In this document: positions 17,308 to 27,055 of the stretch, in pieces
Layout: each line of letters opens with the position of its first letter
How positions within the stretch are numbered: the stretch's first letter is position 1
Assembly: GCA_025936825.1 (NCBI GenBank)
Contig: JAICSO010000015.1
Coordinates: forward strand, 1 to 64,000
Direction of reading: 5' to 3'
From: Terriglobales bacterium
GTDB lineage: Bacteria > Acidobacteriota > Terriglobia > Terriglobales > Acidobacteriaceae
DNA: 64,000 bases
The notes under the pieces: model-generated
Told to the model about the DNA's origin: nothing
What the model saw: only the letters and a program-made list of their open reading frames with translations
The model's database searches: none
Translations under genes and position numbers: made by a program

Positions 17308-19806
17308 CTAGAAGCTATATTCCAGCGTTGCTGCCACGTAGTGCGCATGGTAAGACGGCTGGTCCGCCCCCATAAACAGAAATCTCGCTGCGCTGGTGTC
17401 TCCTACAACGAAGTACGGATAGAACGGACTCGGTGTGCCGATCAGCGGACTTGTGCAACCGGGCACCGGCGCACCTACAATTCCGCTAACGCACCCCATG
17501 TACGGCGTCATAGGGCTCGTCTGATAATCCTTGTTGTCGAACTGCTGGTATCGATATTCGAGCTTTGGTGTCACGTTCTTCGTCAACTTGTAACGGAAGG
17601 TCGCAACCAGTTCGTGCGTGCGGCTCACGGTCTCTGGATAGTTCACTGCCGCATTCGTGCCTGTCAGCAAGAATTTGTCAGGACCTGTGGTGACTGTCGG
17701 ATCTCCGAATGGCCGGCTGTCCACATGCCCCTTCGCCGCAGAAAGCGAATAGTAAGCGTTGAAGTTCGCCTTCTTGCTCAGGTGAGCGTCCAAGCCGCTG
17801 GCGTAGATGTGAACATAATCGCGCGAATTGCTTCCCCAGTCGTTGTTTGCGCTGTCGCAACCCTGGCTCGATGCGCTGCAGTCGAGAGGCGTGGGATTGG
17901 CGCCATTCCCGGGTACGCGATATCGCGTCGCCATCGCCTTGTAATAGCGTTCGTAGGAATACTCCGCGAACAATGTAATGCTGTTCGTCAGGTTGAAATC
18001 GCTATCGAAGCCCGCGTTGTAAGAAAGGTCTTTCAGCAGCCCATAAAGGTAATACGGATACATCGTACCGGAGACGAAATTCAGCGGCCCCGGGCTGTTG
18101 ACTCCGCCGCGCCGGTTGAAATTGTCTTGCGTTGTCCCGGCGAAACCAGTGAAGCTCAAGCGATCAGTCATGTCGTACATTAACTGCACATCACCGCGAT
18201 CGCGAATGCGGCCTTCTTCATCAAAGCGCCGGCTCCAGATCTGGTCGCCGGTGATGCCCCCGGAAATCGAATCCGTGCCCGCATTGTCGTCGGCGTAGGC
18301 TTCCGGATCGCGCACTGAATGTCGGTATGACGCGCGCAGCGAGAGATCTTTGCGCAGTTCGGTGTCGACGGCGGCGACGAATCCGTTTTCCACCGAGTGT
18401 GCAACATCACGCTGTGAGCGGTCCATAATTTCGCCTTCATACCCGATCTTGGCGGTGCTCTTCTTTGCGAAATACCAGTTGCCGGTGACTTCAATGCTCT
18501 TGCGGTTATAACCCCAATTGGTGTTCTGATCGGGGCTCGTTGGATCTGGCGCACCAAAATCCCCCTGTACCGTTGTGAGGTTGAGGATGGGAGTGTGGTT
18601 CTCGTAGTCGTATTGCCGGTAGCCAGCCTTGATCTCAAACTTCTTGCCGATGCCCTGGATCAGCTTGTAATTCATGGCAAGCGTCCGCTTGTCACCGTGC
18701 GCGTTGGCGGCGGGCAAGGGAGTCGTCAAACTTTCGAGTATTGAGTTGGTTGTGTAAGGCATGAAGGGATCGTCCTGGTGCAACCAGCCGGCAGTGATAC
18801 TGGCCAGCAAGCGCAAATGCTTCATGAGAAGGAAAGATCCCGCAAAGCTTAAATAGTGAGCCCGATTATCCGGATAGAGATCTGCTCGGCCCAATGCTGG
18901 ACCTTGAGTGGCATTCGTGCAGCCATTCGGAGCCACGCAATCGGTGGTCACAAATGGATTGTCAAAAGTCAAAGTGCCGGTGTGGTTGTGAAAGAAGGAC
19001 CCGGTATAACCGCCTTGCACCGCGAACCGGTGCCCAACGTATTCCGCACGGAACCTGGTGACGTCGGTGAAGTAATTAATCGGCTCCGGCAACTCCACGC
19101 CATAGCCGCCACTCAACGACGCGCTCGGGCTGGAATTGAAAATCATTCCAATCGGCCGAAAGCCGGATTCGTGCTCGCGCCGGTACGAGGCCATCAAGTC
19201 TAGGTTCTCATTTACGTCATAGGCCAGCAGAATATCTCCCGCGCGGCGCAAAATTGCGGGAGTGAAGAAACTCATTCCCGGCACCACCTGCGTTTGAATC
19301 GTACTGGGCAGACTTGTCGATGACGCGAGGCTCTGTAAAGCAGTCCGCGTAACTAGTGGCATGGTGAAAACACCGGGCGCAGTTTCGGTGTAGAGAGTGC
19401 GCGTGGTGTTCGAATAAGTGTGCGGAATCTCGTCGAAACGGAACTGCAACTTGAAGCGGTTCCACTGGCCGAAAGTCGCAAGATAACTCTGGTCGCGGTA
19501 GATTGCCTTATCCGACTGGAAGTCCAGGTAGTATTTCGAATCGATATTGTCCCAGTTCAGACGCGCTCTGGGGATAAAGAACCCGTCCCGGATGTCGCGG
19601 TATTCTTCATACTTCGAGGTCCGCAGCGAGGGTTTGAAGGAAAGGTCGGGACGTCCGTAAACATCTCCCCAGATCGCCCGCGTCCCGAACTCGACAAATC
19701 CGCCCTGATCAGGATTCTTGGGAGCTTCCGGAGTTTTCTCCTGGCTGAATACTATCGACGTCAGCAGGAGCGTGAGCAGCAGAAACAAGCTTTTCGTAGT
19801 TTTCAT
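17308..19806 (-). CDS. MtrB/PioB-family outer-membrane beta-barrel
   Basis: An 832-residue protein. The ATG at 19806 is chosen for its GAGGAGAG ribosome site and the signal peptide MKTTKSLFLLLTLLLTSIVFSQ. The mature protein is made of alternating amphipathic strands with aromatic girdles (for example KYYLDFQSDKAIYRDQSY, ITLFAEYSYERYYKA) and ends in LEYSF, the terminal Phe expected by the BAM machinery. Length and strand density fit a large barrel of the MtrB/PioB decahaem-associated family, which sheathes a decahaem cytochrome across the outer membrane. The gene starts 13 bp after its partner cytochrome gene, the usual MtrA-MtrB pairing. Confidence 0.88.
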   Translation of the reverse strand: MKTTKSLFLLLTLLLTSIVFSQEKTPEAPKNPDQGGFVEFGTRAIWGDVYGRPDLSFKPSLRTSKYEEYRDIRDGFFIPRARLNWDNIDSKYYLDFQSDKAIYRDQSYLATFGQWNRFKLQFRFDEIPHTYSNTTRTLYTETAPGVFTMPLVTRTALQSLASSTSLPSTIQTQVVPGMSFFTPAILRRAGDILLAYDVNENLDLMASYRREHESGFRPIGMIFNSSPSASLSGGYGVELPEPINYFTDVTRFRAEYVGHRFAVQGGYTGSFFHNHTGTLTFDNPFVTTDCVAPNGCTNATQGPALGRADLYPDNRAHYLSFAGSFLLMKHLRLLASITAGWLHQDDPFMPYTTNSILESLTTPLPAANAHGDKRTLAMNYKLIQGIGKKFEIKAGYRQYDYENHTPILNLTTVQGDFGAPDPTSPDQNTNWGYNRKSIEVTGNWYFAKKSTAKIGYEGEIMDRSQRDVAHSVENGFVAAVDTELRKDLSLRASYRHSVRDPEAYADDNAGTDSISGGITGDQIWSRRFDEEGRIRDRGDVQLMYDMTDRLSFTGFAGTTQDNFNRRGGVNSPGPLNFVSGTMYPYYLYGLLKDLSYNAGFDSDFNLTNSITLFAEYSYERYYKAMATRYRVPGNGANPTPLDCSASSQGCDSANNDWGSNSRDYVHIYASGLDAHLSKKANFNAYYSLSAAKGHVDSRPFGDPTVTTGPDKFLLTGTNAAVNYPETVSRTHELVATFRYKLTKNVTPKLEYRYQQFDNKDYQTSPMTPYMGCVSGIVGAPVPGCTSPLIGTPSPFYPYFVVGDTSAARFLFMGADQPSYHAHYVAATLEYSF

Positions 19807-19819
19807 CGCTCTCTCCTCG

Positions 19820-20821
19820 CTAACGCAAAAACGCATTGCCCGACGGATGATTGGATCCGTGGATCTGGGAATGGCAGTTTGTGCATCCCCGGTTGAAATT
19901 CTTGATGGAACTCAGCGGCTGTGCCTGCGTGGGGTGACGGCTCGCGTCGTGGCAGGAGTCGCACACCCGCGGCATACGTACTTTCAGTAGCTCAGGATTG
20001 CTGCTGCCATGCGGATCATGGCAATTGGCGCAGTTCTCCATCACCGGCGGATGCTCCCACAAGAACGGGCCGCGGCGCTCGGTGTGGCATGAATAGCAAT
20101 TCTCGTTCACTGTGGCTTGGAGCAGTTGCGCCGGATTGGGGCTGCCATGCGGATTATGGCAACTGGTGCAGGTGACCTTACCCTCCCGATAAGGCATGTG
20201 GGACGAGCGCTGCAATTGCGCTCTCCGCATCTGGTGGCACTGCAGGCACAGCTCCGGCTGCGTCTTCTTCGTGCCCACGTGCTCGGTTAATGGTTGACCA
20301 TAGCGGGCTTCCTTGGAAGGAAGGTTCTCCATGGCCACATACCGCTCGGCGACGCTTCCGTAATGCACTTGGTGGCAGTCAACGCACGCCATCGCTCGCG
20401 ATTCGTGCGCACTGCCTGTCCAGAACATCTGGTTGCCCTTGTTGTGGCAGGAAAGGCAAGTGGCATTGCGGTCTTCGACAGGAGTATTGGAGTCCTTGGT
20501 AAAGCGGACTGGAATCGTGTCCTTGCCGCCACCGGCGTCCACGTGCGCCTTGCCCGGCCCGTGACAGCCTTCGCAACCAAGTTTCTCTTGCGCCGTCTTC
20601 GGGTGGGCCATCATGGCGTTACCCATGATGGTGTGCTCAAAGCTTTTCCCCTGTTCCGCGTGGCAGGTTACGCAGACTTCACTGCCCACATAATCAGAAC
20701 CGGGATTCGGGGTATCGCTCTTGGTATCTGGTTTGTTCGCTGCGGTTTGGGACGAGGCGGCAGCAGCCAGAACAATGGCGAGAAATAGATTGCTGGGGAG
20801 TATTTTGAACAGCCCACGCAT
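19820..20821 (-). CDS. DmsE/MtrA-family decahaem cytochrome c
   Basis: A 333-residue exported protein with signal peptide (to about residue 24) and exactly ten CxxCH motifs: CVTCH, CEGCH, CLSCH, CVDCH, CLQCH, CTSCH, CYSCH, CANCH, CDSCH and CTNCH. The spacing and repeated CHNPHGSPNPAQLL / CHDPHGSSNPELL segments are those of the DmsE/MtrA/PioA group, in which the cytochrome threads through an MtrB barrel. A GGAGGATCTTGAGAT ribosome site precedes the ATG. It is the first gene of the electron-transfer operon. A CRP-like site lies about 200 bp upstream. No OmcA/MtrC-type surface cytochrome is encoded nearby. Confidence 0.92.
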   Translation of the reverse strand: MRGLFKILPSNLFLAIVLAAAASSQTAANKPDTKSDTPNPGSDYVGSEVCVTCHAEQGKSFEHTIMGNAMMAHPKTAQEKLGCEGCHGPGKAHVDAGGGKDTIPVRFTKDSNTPVEDRNATCLSCHNKGNQMFWTGSAHESRAMACVDCHQVHYGSVAERYVAMENLPSKEARYGQPLTEHVGTKKTQPELCLQCHQMRRAQLQRSSHMPYREGKVTCTSCHNPHGSPNPAQLLQATVNENCYSCHTERRGPFLWEHPPVMENCANCHDPHGSSNPELLKVRMPRVCDSCHDASRHPTQAQPLSSIKNFNRGCTNCHSQIHGSNHPSGNAFLR

Positions 20822-21022
20822 ATCTCAAGATCCTCCGGGTCCTGAACTGCACCCACGCTATGCTGCGGTACGGGGTCCCAAGTGGCCGGAAGCCAAAGGT
20901 AAAGCAGACTGAATTCCGAGCCACGTACTCAAAAAAGTTGGTCCGCGTGATAGGGGCCAGCCTTCTTTGGAATCAATTCTGCCGGATGTCAAATAGAAGG
21001 TTCTGTATTTGAGACCACGCCC

Positions 21023-21044
21023 AAATGTGATTCAAATCACATTT
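21023..21044. promoter_or_regulatory. CRP/FNR-family binding site upstream of the mtrAB-like operon
   Basis: The site is AAATGTGAT-N4-ATCACATTT, a perfect 9+9 bp inverted repeat identical in both arms to the E. coli CRP consensus. It lies about 200 bp upstream of the decahaem cytochrome start, in the 307-bp gap after typA. A TTGACA hexamer pointing toward the operon lies at 20987-20992 on the minus strand, with no good -10 partner. Confidence 0.75.
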
Positions 21045-21112
21045 CCCTGAAGTGGCCTGTAATCAACTAGGAATTGCGCCCTGTAGTGGCGCGACTCTAG
21101 CACGCCCGCTGT

Positions 21113-21128
21113 TGTGATTTCAAACACA
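21113..21128. promoter_or_regulatory. Possible second, weaker CRP/FNR-like site
   Basis: TGTGA-N6-ACACA, one mismatch from the TGTGA-N6-TCACA core, directly abutting the typA stop codon and 87 bp (centre to centre) from the perfect site. It could be chance. Confidence 0.3.
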
Positions 21129-22955
21129 TTATGATTCGTCAGCGACGGTGGCTAAGCTGCTCTTTTTGCGGCGGTTAGCAGGTAGGGTCTTCTTCCGCAG
21201 ACGGAGGGATTTAGGCGTTACCTCTACGAATTCGTCGTCGGCGATGAATTCGATCGCTTGTTCGAGATTGAGCTGCCGAAATGGCACCAGCCGGATGGCC
21301 TCATCCGCGGTCGAAGCACGCATGTTGGTGAGCTTCTTCTCGCGCACAACGTTGACGTCGAGATCATTGTCCTTGGCGTTCTCGCCGATGATCATTCCTT
21401 CGTAGACCTCGACGCCTGGGCCGACAAAAAGCTCGCCACGTTCTTGCAAGTTCCAAAGCGAGTACGCGGTTGAGACGCCACCCCGATCGGCTATGAGCGC
21501 ACCTGTCAGACGGTGCGGGATTTCGCCCTGCCACTCGGTGTACCCGTCAAAAAGGGAGTTCATGACGATGGTGCCGCGAGTGTCGGTCAGCAACTGACTG
21601 CGAAGGCCGATCAGTCCGCGGCTAGGAACTCGAAACTCGATGCGCACACGACCATAGCCATGGTTGTGCATGTTGATCATTTCGCTCTTGCGCGCGCCAA
21701 GCTGCTCCATAACGACACCGACGAACTCCTCCGGGATGTCCACCGTAAGCCGCTCAACCGGCTCCATCAGCTTGCCGTCTACACGCTTGGTCACGATCTC
21801 CGGCTTGCCGACCGCTAGTTCATAACCTTCGCGCCGCATCATTTCCAGGAGGATCGAAAGCTGCAGTTCGCCGCGCCCCATCACCTTGAAAGAATCGGTA
21901 CTGCCAGTGTCTTCCACACGTAGTGAAACGTTAGTGAGCAGTTCTTTCTGCAAACGGTCGCGCAGATTACGCGAAGTAACAAACTGCCCTTCCCGGCCCG
22001 CAAACGGCGACGTGTTTACCGTGAACTGCATGGCTATGGTGGGTTCGTCGATGGAGATCGGCGGCAATGGCGCCGGATTCTCAACGTTGGTGATGGTCTC
22101 GCCGATGGTGATGCCCTCGACACCGGCGACGGCGACGATGTCCCCCAGTTCGGTTTCGGTGATGTCGAGCCGCTTTAATCCAGCGAACGAAAAAAGCTTC
22201 GTAATTTTCGTCTTATGAAAGCTGCCATCGAGTTTGGCGATCGCGACTTCCTCGCCAGTTCGCATCGTCCCATTGAAAACCCGTGCGATCGCCAGCCGTC
22301 CGAGGTAGTCGCTGTAATCCAGGTTGGCGACCAAAATTTGCAGACTGCCGCCGGACTCGCCCTTGGGAGGCGGGATGGTATTCACGATGGCCTCGAACAA
22401 TGGCTGCAAGTCGTCCCCGCGGCCAGACTGGTCGGTGCTGGCAGTTCCAGCCTTTGCATTTGTGTACAACACGGGGAAATCAAGCTGATCTTCCTTCGCA
22501 TCCAGGTCAATGAATAAGTCGTAAATCTCGTTCAAGACCTCTTGGGCTCGGGCGTCTGCGCGGTCGATCTTGTTAATCACAACGATAGGCGGCAGTCCCG
22601 CCTCAAGCGCCTTTCCCAGGACATAACGGGTCTGCGGCAGGGGGCCTTCGCTGGCGTCGACCAGCAGCATGACTCCATCGACCATCTTCAGCGCACGCTC
22701 CACTTCGCCGCCGAAATCGCTGTGGCCAGGAGTGTCTACAATGTTGATCTTTATGCCTTTATAGAACAGCGCGGTGTTCTTGGCGAGGATGGTGATCCCA
22801 CGTTCCCGCTCAAGTTCGTTGGAATCCATGACCCGGTCCACGTGAGCTTCGTTGGCCCGAAAAGTTCCGCTCTGTTGGAGCATGGCGTCGACCAGGGTGG
22901 TTTTGCCGTGGTCTACGTGGGCAATTATCGCGATGTTACGAAGGTTGGGGATCAT
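21129..22955 (-). CDS. typA: Translational GTPase TypA/BipA
   Basis: A 608-residue ribosome-associated GTPase. G1 [17 protein letters not shown], switch I ERGITI, G3 [17 protein letters not shown]4 NKIDRADA are all intact, followed by EF-G-like domains and the BipA-specific C-terminus ([12 protein letters not shown]). The ATG at 22955 is preferred over an in-frame GTG 30 bp upstream because of the AAGAAG ribosome site and the family-typical [13 protein letters not shown] start. TypA helps 50S assembly and stress or low-temperature growth. It is monocistronic here, with the electron-transfer operon downstream on the same strand. Confidence 0.96.
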   Translation of the reverse strand: MIPNLRNIAIIAHVDHGKTTLVDAMLQQSGTFRANEAHVDRVMDSNELERERGITILAKNTALFYKGIKINIVDTPGHSDFGGEVERALKMVDGVMLLVDASEGPLPQTRYVLGKALEAGLPPIVVINKIDRADARAQEVLNEIYDLFIDLDAKEDQLDFPVLYTNAKAGTASTDQSGRGDDLQPLFEAIVNTIPPPKGESGGSLQILVANLDYSDYLGRLAIARVFNGTMRTGEEVAIAKLDGSFHKTKITKLFSFAGLKRLDITETELGDIVAVAGVEGITIGETITNVENPAPLPPISIDEPTIAMQFTVNTSPFAGREGQFVTSRNLRDRLQKELLTNVSLRVEDTGSTDSFKVMGRGELQLSILLEMMRREGYELAVGKPEIVTKRVDGKLMEPVERLTVDIPEEFVGVVMEQLGARKSEMINMHNHGYGRVRIEFRVPSRGLIGLRSQLLTDTRGTIVMNSLFDGYTEWQGEIPHRLTGALIADRGGVSTAYSLWNLQERGELFVGPGVEVYEGMIIGENAKDNDLDVNVVREKKLTNMRASTADEAIRLVPFRQLNLEQAIEFIADDEFVEVTPKSLRLRKKTLPANRRKKSSLATVADES

Positions 22956-23351
22956 TCTATTCTTCTTGGATAGGTTCACTTTCACTTTACTATGCGGCGG
23001 CGACTGCGCCGGGTTCCTGTTTACTCAAGGGCCAAACATGGCACATCGGTGCCATTCCAAATTCGCTTTAATTCACAGATATTACATAACTTACGGGAAC
23101 CATGAAGCAAGCACTGCAGATTCACAGTTTGTGTGCAGCGGATTGCATAGGTCCACAGGAAACCCACGCGAATTACGAAGGTAAGTTGTTTCTCTTCAAT
23201 ACCGTAGCAATTTTCGCACTTTGGTAATGCAGATGCTAAGTAGAAGCTTTAGTCCGCACGAGGATATTGTTGGGAACTGGGCCAGCGGAGGTCAACATGG
23301 TTCCCACAAATCGGTTTCCCCCCAGAGCAACACAACTCGGAGGAGCGTTTT

Positions 23352-23873
23352 ATGAAGAAAGTAGTTTTGTTGGCATTGTTGGCGCTGGCATTGCCCACCG
23401 TGGCGTCTGCCACCACCTATGACATTATTGACGGCGGTTCCGTTGCGCTGGGGGTCGCGAGCCAGTCCGGAACTACGAGCGCGGGAAGCAGCATAACCTT
23501 AACGGCTCCATTGTTGACGCTGAACAGCGTTGCCACCGCTGGAAGTCTGAGCCTGACAACTGGCACGCTGACTGCCACCGGCAATAGCAACGTGTTTGAC
23601 TTCACCGGCGGCACGCTGACCCTGACGGTTGGCAGCAGCACCCTGTTTCAGGGTACGTTTTCTTCAGGAACAGTCACGGTGAACGGTCTGAACGCATTCA
23701 CGATTGTTGGGACGCTCAGCAACGGCGCCGGTTTTATAACCCAAGTTGATACCCACGGGGACGTCACGGGAAGAGGAACGGTGGTTGTCACTCCTGAGCC
23801 CGGCACCCTTGGGCTCCTGGGCACCGGTTTGATCGGACTTGCTGGAATCGTTCGCCGCAAACTGCGCAGATAG
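23352..23873 (+). CDS. PEP-CTERM sorting domain protein
   Basis: A 173-residue secreted protein with a signal peptide (MKKVVLLALLALALPTVASA), a Thr/Ser/Gly-rich beta-type middle (LTLNSVATAGSLSLTTGTL) and a textbook PEP-CTERM tail: TPEPGTLGLLG, a hydrophobic helix and RRKLRR. Such tails are recognised by exosortase (EpsH) and linked to extracellular polysaccharide or biofilm export; no exosortase gene is in this window. GGAGGAG lies 7 bp before the ATG. The gene is monocistronic with a strong terminator. The 396-bp gap upstream (22956-23351) holds no other gene I can support. Confidence 0.93.
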   Translation: MKKVVLLALLALALPTVASATTYDIIDGGSVALGVASQSGTTSAGSSITLTAPLLTLNSVATAGSLSLTTGTLTATGNSNVFDFTGGTLTLTVGSSTLFQGTFSSGTVTVNGLNAFTIVGTLSNGAGFITQVDTHGDVTGRGTVVVTPEPGTLGLLGTGLIGLAGIVRRKLRR

Positions 23874-23919
23874 TTCGGACGACCGCAAAGCAACAGCCAA
23901 CAGAACCACTCGGAGTTAG

Positions 23920-23945
23920 GCCCTGCCGAAAGGCAGGGCTTTTTG
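23920..23945 (+). terminator. Rho-independent terminator of the PEP-CTERM gene
   Basis: Perfect 8-bp stem GCCCTGCC-GAAA-GGCAGGGC with a GNRA tetraloop followed by TTTTT, 46 bp after the stop codon. On the opposite strand no U-tract follows, so it acts for the plus strand only. Confidence 0.92.
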
Positions 23946-23965
23946 TATCTAAACCGTAGGAAGAC

Positions 23966-25159
23966 TTAGGTCGAGTAATCCGCGTTAATTCGCACGTAGT
24001 CCGCCGTCAGATCGGTAGTCAGGAATTCCAACCCAATCTTTCCACGTCCCAGTCGCACTCTTATTGTGCATTCCGCTTGTGCCAGATGATCGTGCGCCTT
24101 TCGCTCGTCGAATTGGCAAGCCACCGATCCTTTGCAGACGGTTTGCTCGCCGATGTCAACGCTGACCTTCTTAGGATCCAGATTCACGCCGCTGCGACCC
24201 GCGGCCGCCAAAATCCGTCCCCAATTCGGATCGGCACCAGCCCAGGCGGTCTTCACCAGGAGGGAATGAGCAATGGAGCGCGCAACCTGCAATGCTTCCG
24301 TTCGATTTCTCGCTTGTTCGACGTGCAGGTGGACAACGTGCTGAACGCCCTCTCCATCGCTGACGATCTGCTTGGCCAGCGAGCGGCAAACATCGGAAAG
24401 CGCGGCGCGGAACTCTTTTCGAACAGCACGCAGCGCAACTCCACTCTCACCTGACGCAAGCAGGAGGACGGTGTCGTTTGTCGAGGTGTCGCCGTCGACG
24501 GAAATGACGTTGAAGCTTTCGTTGCAGGCTTCGCGGAGCAAGGCTTTAAGTTCATTCGCAGTCGCAGCCACATCCGTGATCACATACACCAGCATGGTCG
24601 CCAATTGTGGATGGATCATCCCCGATCCCTTTGCGACACCGGTAATGCAAGCTGCACGCGAGCGCAAAGACGCGCTAGCCACTTTGGGACGCGTGTCAGT
24701 AGTCAGGATTGCGTCGGCAAAATGGCGGAAATGCTCGACTGATGCTCCGGCAGTCGCCAGCAACGGTTGCAAATGGGATGTCACCTTCTCGGTGGGAAAT
24801 GGGACACCGATGATTCCGGTGGATGAAGGAAAGATTTCCGACGCTTTCGCCTTCAGCAGCTTCCCCATTTCCGCGCAAACGTTATTACATCCCCGCAGAC
24901 CCGCGGGACCGGTGGCACAATTCGCGTTTCCGGAGTTCACTACCACAGCCCGCACCCGGCCGCTGTTTCGAGCCAGAGAACTGCGCCCGACCTCGACCGG
25001 CGCTGCGACGACGAGGTTCCTGGTGAATAACGCAGCCCCGCGCGTGGATGCGCCCGCAAGGATCAGCGCCAGATCAGGCTTACCGCTGGCCTTGATGCCG
25101 GCGGTTATCGCTGAAAATTGAAAGCCCTTGGGAAGGAAGATCCGGTCGGAGCCGTTCAT
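23966..25159 (-). CDS. argJ: Glutamate N-acetyltransferase / ornithine acetyltransferase
   Basis: A 397-residue ArgJ. The self-cleavage site is in PQLATMLVYVITD, with the nucleophilic Thr near 188; KGSGMIHP just before it and the oxyanion TG in SSTGIIGVP are also present. The C-terminal DPNWGRILAAAGRSG and the usual ending INADYST are intact. ArgJ recycles the acetyl group from N-acetylornithine to glutamate, making the arginine pathway cyclic. The start overlaps the preceding acetyltransferase gene by 4 bp (ATGA). It is the last gene of the arg operon. Confidence 0.96.
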   Translation of the reverse strand: MNGSDRIFLPKGFQFSAITAGIKASGKPDLALILAGASTRGAALFTRNLVVAAPVEVGRSSLARNSGRVRAVVVNSGNANCATGPAGLRGCNNVCAEMGKLLKAKASEIFPSSTGIIGVPFPTEKVTSHLQPLLATAGASVEHFRHFADAILTTDTRPKVASASLRSRAACITGVAKGSGMIHPQLATMLVYVITDVAATANELKALLREACNESFNVISVDGDTSTNDTVLLLASGESGVALRAVRKEFRAALSDVCRSLAKQIVSDGEGVQHVVHLHVEQARNRTEALQVARSIAHSLLVKTAWAGADPNWGRILAAAGRSGVNLDPKKVSVDIGEQTVCKGSVACQFDERKAHDHLAQAECTIRVRLGRGKIGLEFLTTDLTADYVRINADYST

Positions 25160-25665
25160 ACTTGCAGTTTCACCAGCCAGTTGGCAGGTTCGGGGAGAAT
25201 CGCAAATCGCGGAAGCTCGCCCTTCACCATCGCGACCTCGTCACAGTTGTGATAACGCGGGCACACGCAGCAATCTTTATTGATCTTGTCGGGCAAATCT
25301 TCGCGTTGCGCAACGTCGAAGCCTAGCTTGGCGAAAAACTGCGGAGCGCGAGTGAATAGGCAAATGCAACTCACCTGGTGCTTGTGCGCCTGCGACATCA
25401 AGGACTGCACGAGCAGTTCCCCGCCCCCGCGCTTCTGGAACGCGCGATCGACGGTGATGGAGCGAATCTCAGCGAGATGGGTGCCGTAGAGGTGCAACGC
25501 GCCGCAACCGATGATCTGGCCGGCTTCTTCCAGCACAATGAAGTCGCGCACGTTCTCGCAGATTTCGGCCAGCGAACGCGGCAACAATGTGCCGTCGGGC
25601 GAGTAGGAGCAGATCAGTTCGTGGATGCGCTCGGCATCAGGCAGCAAGGCTTCACGCGTGTGCAT
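25156..25665 (-). CDS. GNAT acetyltransferase, short ArgA-type N-acetylglutamate synthase
   Basis: A 169-residue GNAT protein. The acetyl-CoA loop region is ITVDRAFQKRGGGELLVQSL, preceded by GCGALHLYGTHLAEIRS. The C-terminus has the Cys-containing segment DKINKDCCVCPRYHNCDEVAMV, which recurs in the stand-alone short NAGS-like proteins of bacteria lacking the classic kinase-fused ArgA. The likely reaction is acetyl-CoA plus glutamate to N-acetylglutamate, priming the cycle maintained by ArgJ. It overlaps argH by 14 bp and argJ by 4 bp, which supports an arginine role. Confidence 0.82.
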   Translation of the reverse strand: MHTREALLPDAERIHELICSYSPDGTLLPRSLAEICENVRDFIVLEEAGQIIGCGALHLYGTHLAEIRSITVDRAFQKRGGGELLVQSLMSQAHKHQVSCICLFTRAPQFFAKLGFDVAQREDLPDKINKDCCVCPRYHNCDEVAMVKGELPRFAILPEPANWLVKLQV

Positions 25666-27055
25666 GGGCCTCCTCGTGAACAGAAGTGAGTCGCTTGCGC
25701 GTCCGCGTAATAGCTTCCTTCACTTGCGCAGGCGAGGTGCCGCCGGGGACGTCGTGGATCGCCAACACGTTTTTCAGTGTTACGAATTCGAAGAATTCTT
25801 GAGCGAAATGGGAGTCCAGTCGCTGCAGGTCTGCGAGCGCTAAGCCCTGCAGTTCGCATTGCTGGTCGAGGGCAAGGCGCACGGCCTTACCGATAATTTC
25901 ATGAGCAATTCGGAACGGTACGCCCTTGCGCACGAGGTAAGTCGCCGCGGCGAAAGCATTCATGTAGCCGGTTTCAGCTGCGTTCTGCATGCGCGCAAAA
26001 TCGAATTCTGCCGATTGCATCCAGCCCGTAACCAACGGGATCAATGAAACCACAGTTTCGGTGATATGAAAGAGTGGCTCTTGAGTTTCCTGCATGTCCT
26101 TGTTGTAGGCGAGCGGCAGGCCCTTCACCGAAACAATCAGTGATGTCGCGCTGCCGATGATCCTCGCAGCTTTCCCGCGCGTGAGCTCGAGCAGGTCGCC
26201 GTTCATCTTCTGCGGCATGGCGCTGCTGCCAGTTGAGAACGCTTCTGGCGCATGAATGAATCCGTACTCCTGCGTCGAGAACAACAGCATTTCCTCTGCC
26301 CAGCGGCTGAGGTGAATGGCGAGCAACGACGCCGAATTGGCAAACTCAACCACGAAGTCGCGATCGCACGTGGCATCGATACTATTCGCAGTTGGAGCGG
26401 TGAAGCCCAGGTCCGCCGACATCAGCTCGCGATCCAGTGGCAGGGTTGTGCCGGCCACAGCACCCGATCCCAACGGGCAGACATTCAGGCGTTTGCGGCA
26501 GTCTTCTAAACGAGACAAATCCCGTAGCAACATCTCGGCATACGCAAGCAGCCAGTGTGCGACCAGCACCGGCTCCGCACGTTGCAGATGTGTGTAAGCC
26601 GGCATAGCTGCGTCCCCGGCCTTCTCGGCCCGATCGAGGAACGCAGAGATCAGTTTCGACAATTCCGCGCTGATCTCATCGCACGCAGCGCGCGTATACA
26701 GGCGCAGATCGGTGGCAATCTGCTCGTTGCGGCTGCGGCCGCTGTGCAGTTTGTAACCGAGATCCCCGACGATGGTTACGAGTGCCTTCTCGACAAAGTG
26801 ATGAACATCTTCAGCCTCGTCGTCTTCGAGTAGCGCCGGTTCTTCGGCAACACGATCGCCGATCTGCTCCAGACCATTCAGCGTAGTCTTGAGTTCGTCG
26901 GCAGAGAGAACTCCCGCCTTCGCTAACGCACGCGCGTGAGCGGAACTGGCCTCCAACTCGCATTCAAGCAGGCGGCAATCGAATTCCCACGATCGCTGCC
27001 AAGCCTCGAATGCAGGGTCGAGCGGCTGCCGAAAGCGGCCCGACCACATCTTCAC
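25652..27055 (-). CDS. argH: Argininosuccinate lyase
   Basis: A 467-residue lyase. A GTG start at 27055 overlaps the argG stop (GTGA); the ATG at 27049 is an alternative, and the open frame further upstream is only the shadow of argG. N-terminus [13 protein letters not shown], then [15 protein letters not shown], the family signature [10 protein letters not shown] and the catalytic Ser loop are all intact. It splits argininosuccinate into arginine and fumarate in the last pathway step. Coupled to argG upstream and the GNAT gene downstream. Confidence 0.95.
   Translation of the reverse strand: MKMWSGRFRQPLDPAFEAWQRSWEFDCRLLECELEASSAHARALAKAGVLSADELKTTLNGLEQIGDRVAEEPALLEDDEAEDVHHFVEKALVTIVGDLGYKLHSGRSRNEQIATDLRLYTRAACDEISAELSKLISAFLDRAEKAGDAAMPAYTHLQRAEPVLVAHWLLAYAEMLLRDLSRLEDCRKRLNVCPLGSGAVAGTTLPLDRELMSADLGFTAPTANSIDATCDRDFVVEFANSASLLAIHLSRWAEEMLLFSTQEYGFIHAPEAFSTGSSAMPQKMNGDLLELTRGKAARIIGSATSLIVSVKGLPLAYNKDMQETQEPLFHITETVVSLIPLVTGWMQSAEFDFARMQNAAETGYMNAFAAATYLVRKGVPFRIAHEIIGKAVRLALDQQCELQGLALADLQRLDSHFAQEFFEFVTLKNVLAIHDVPGGTSPAQVKEAITRTRKRLTSVHEEAHAHA

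Noticed and set aside
17341-18183. 280-codon plus-strand frame opposite the MtrB-like gene
   Set aside because: Antisense frame without motifs; the minus-strand barrel protein is well supported.
23040-23055. Sigma-54-like promoter upstream of the PEP-CTERM gene (TGGCACATCGGTGCCA)
   Set aside because: The GG-GC spacing is one base short of the required distance, and the sequence is better described as a small palindrome.
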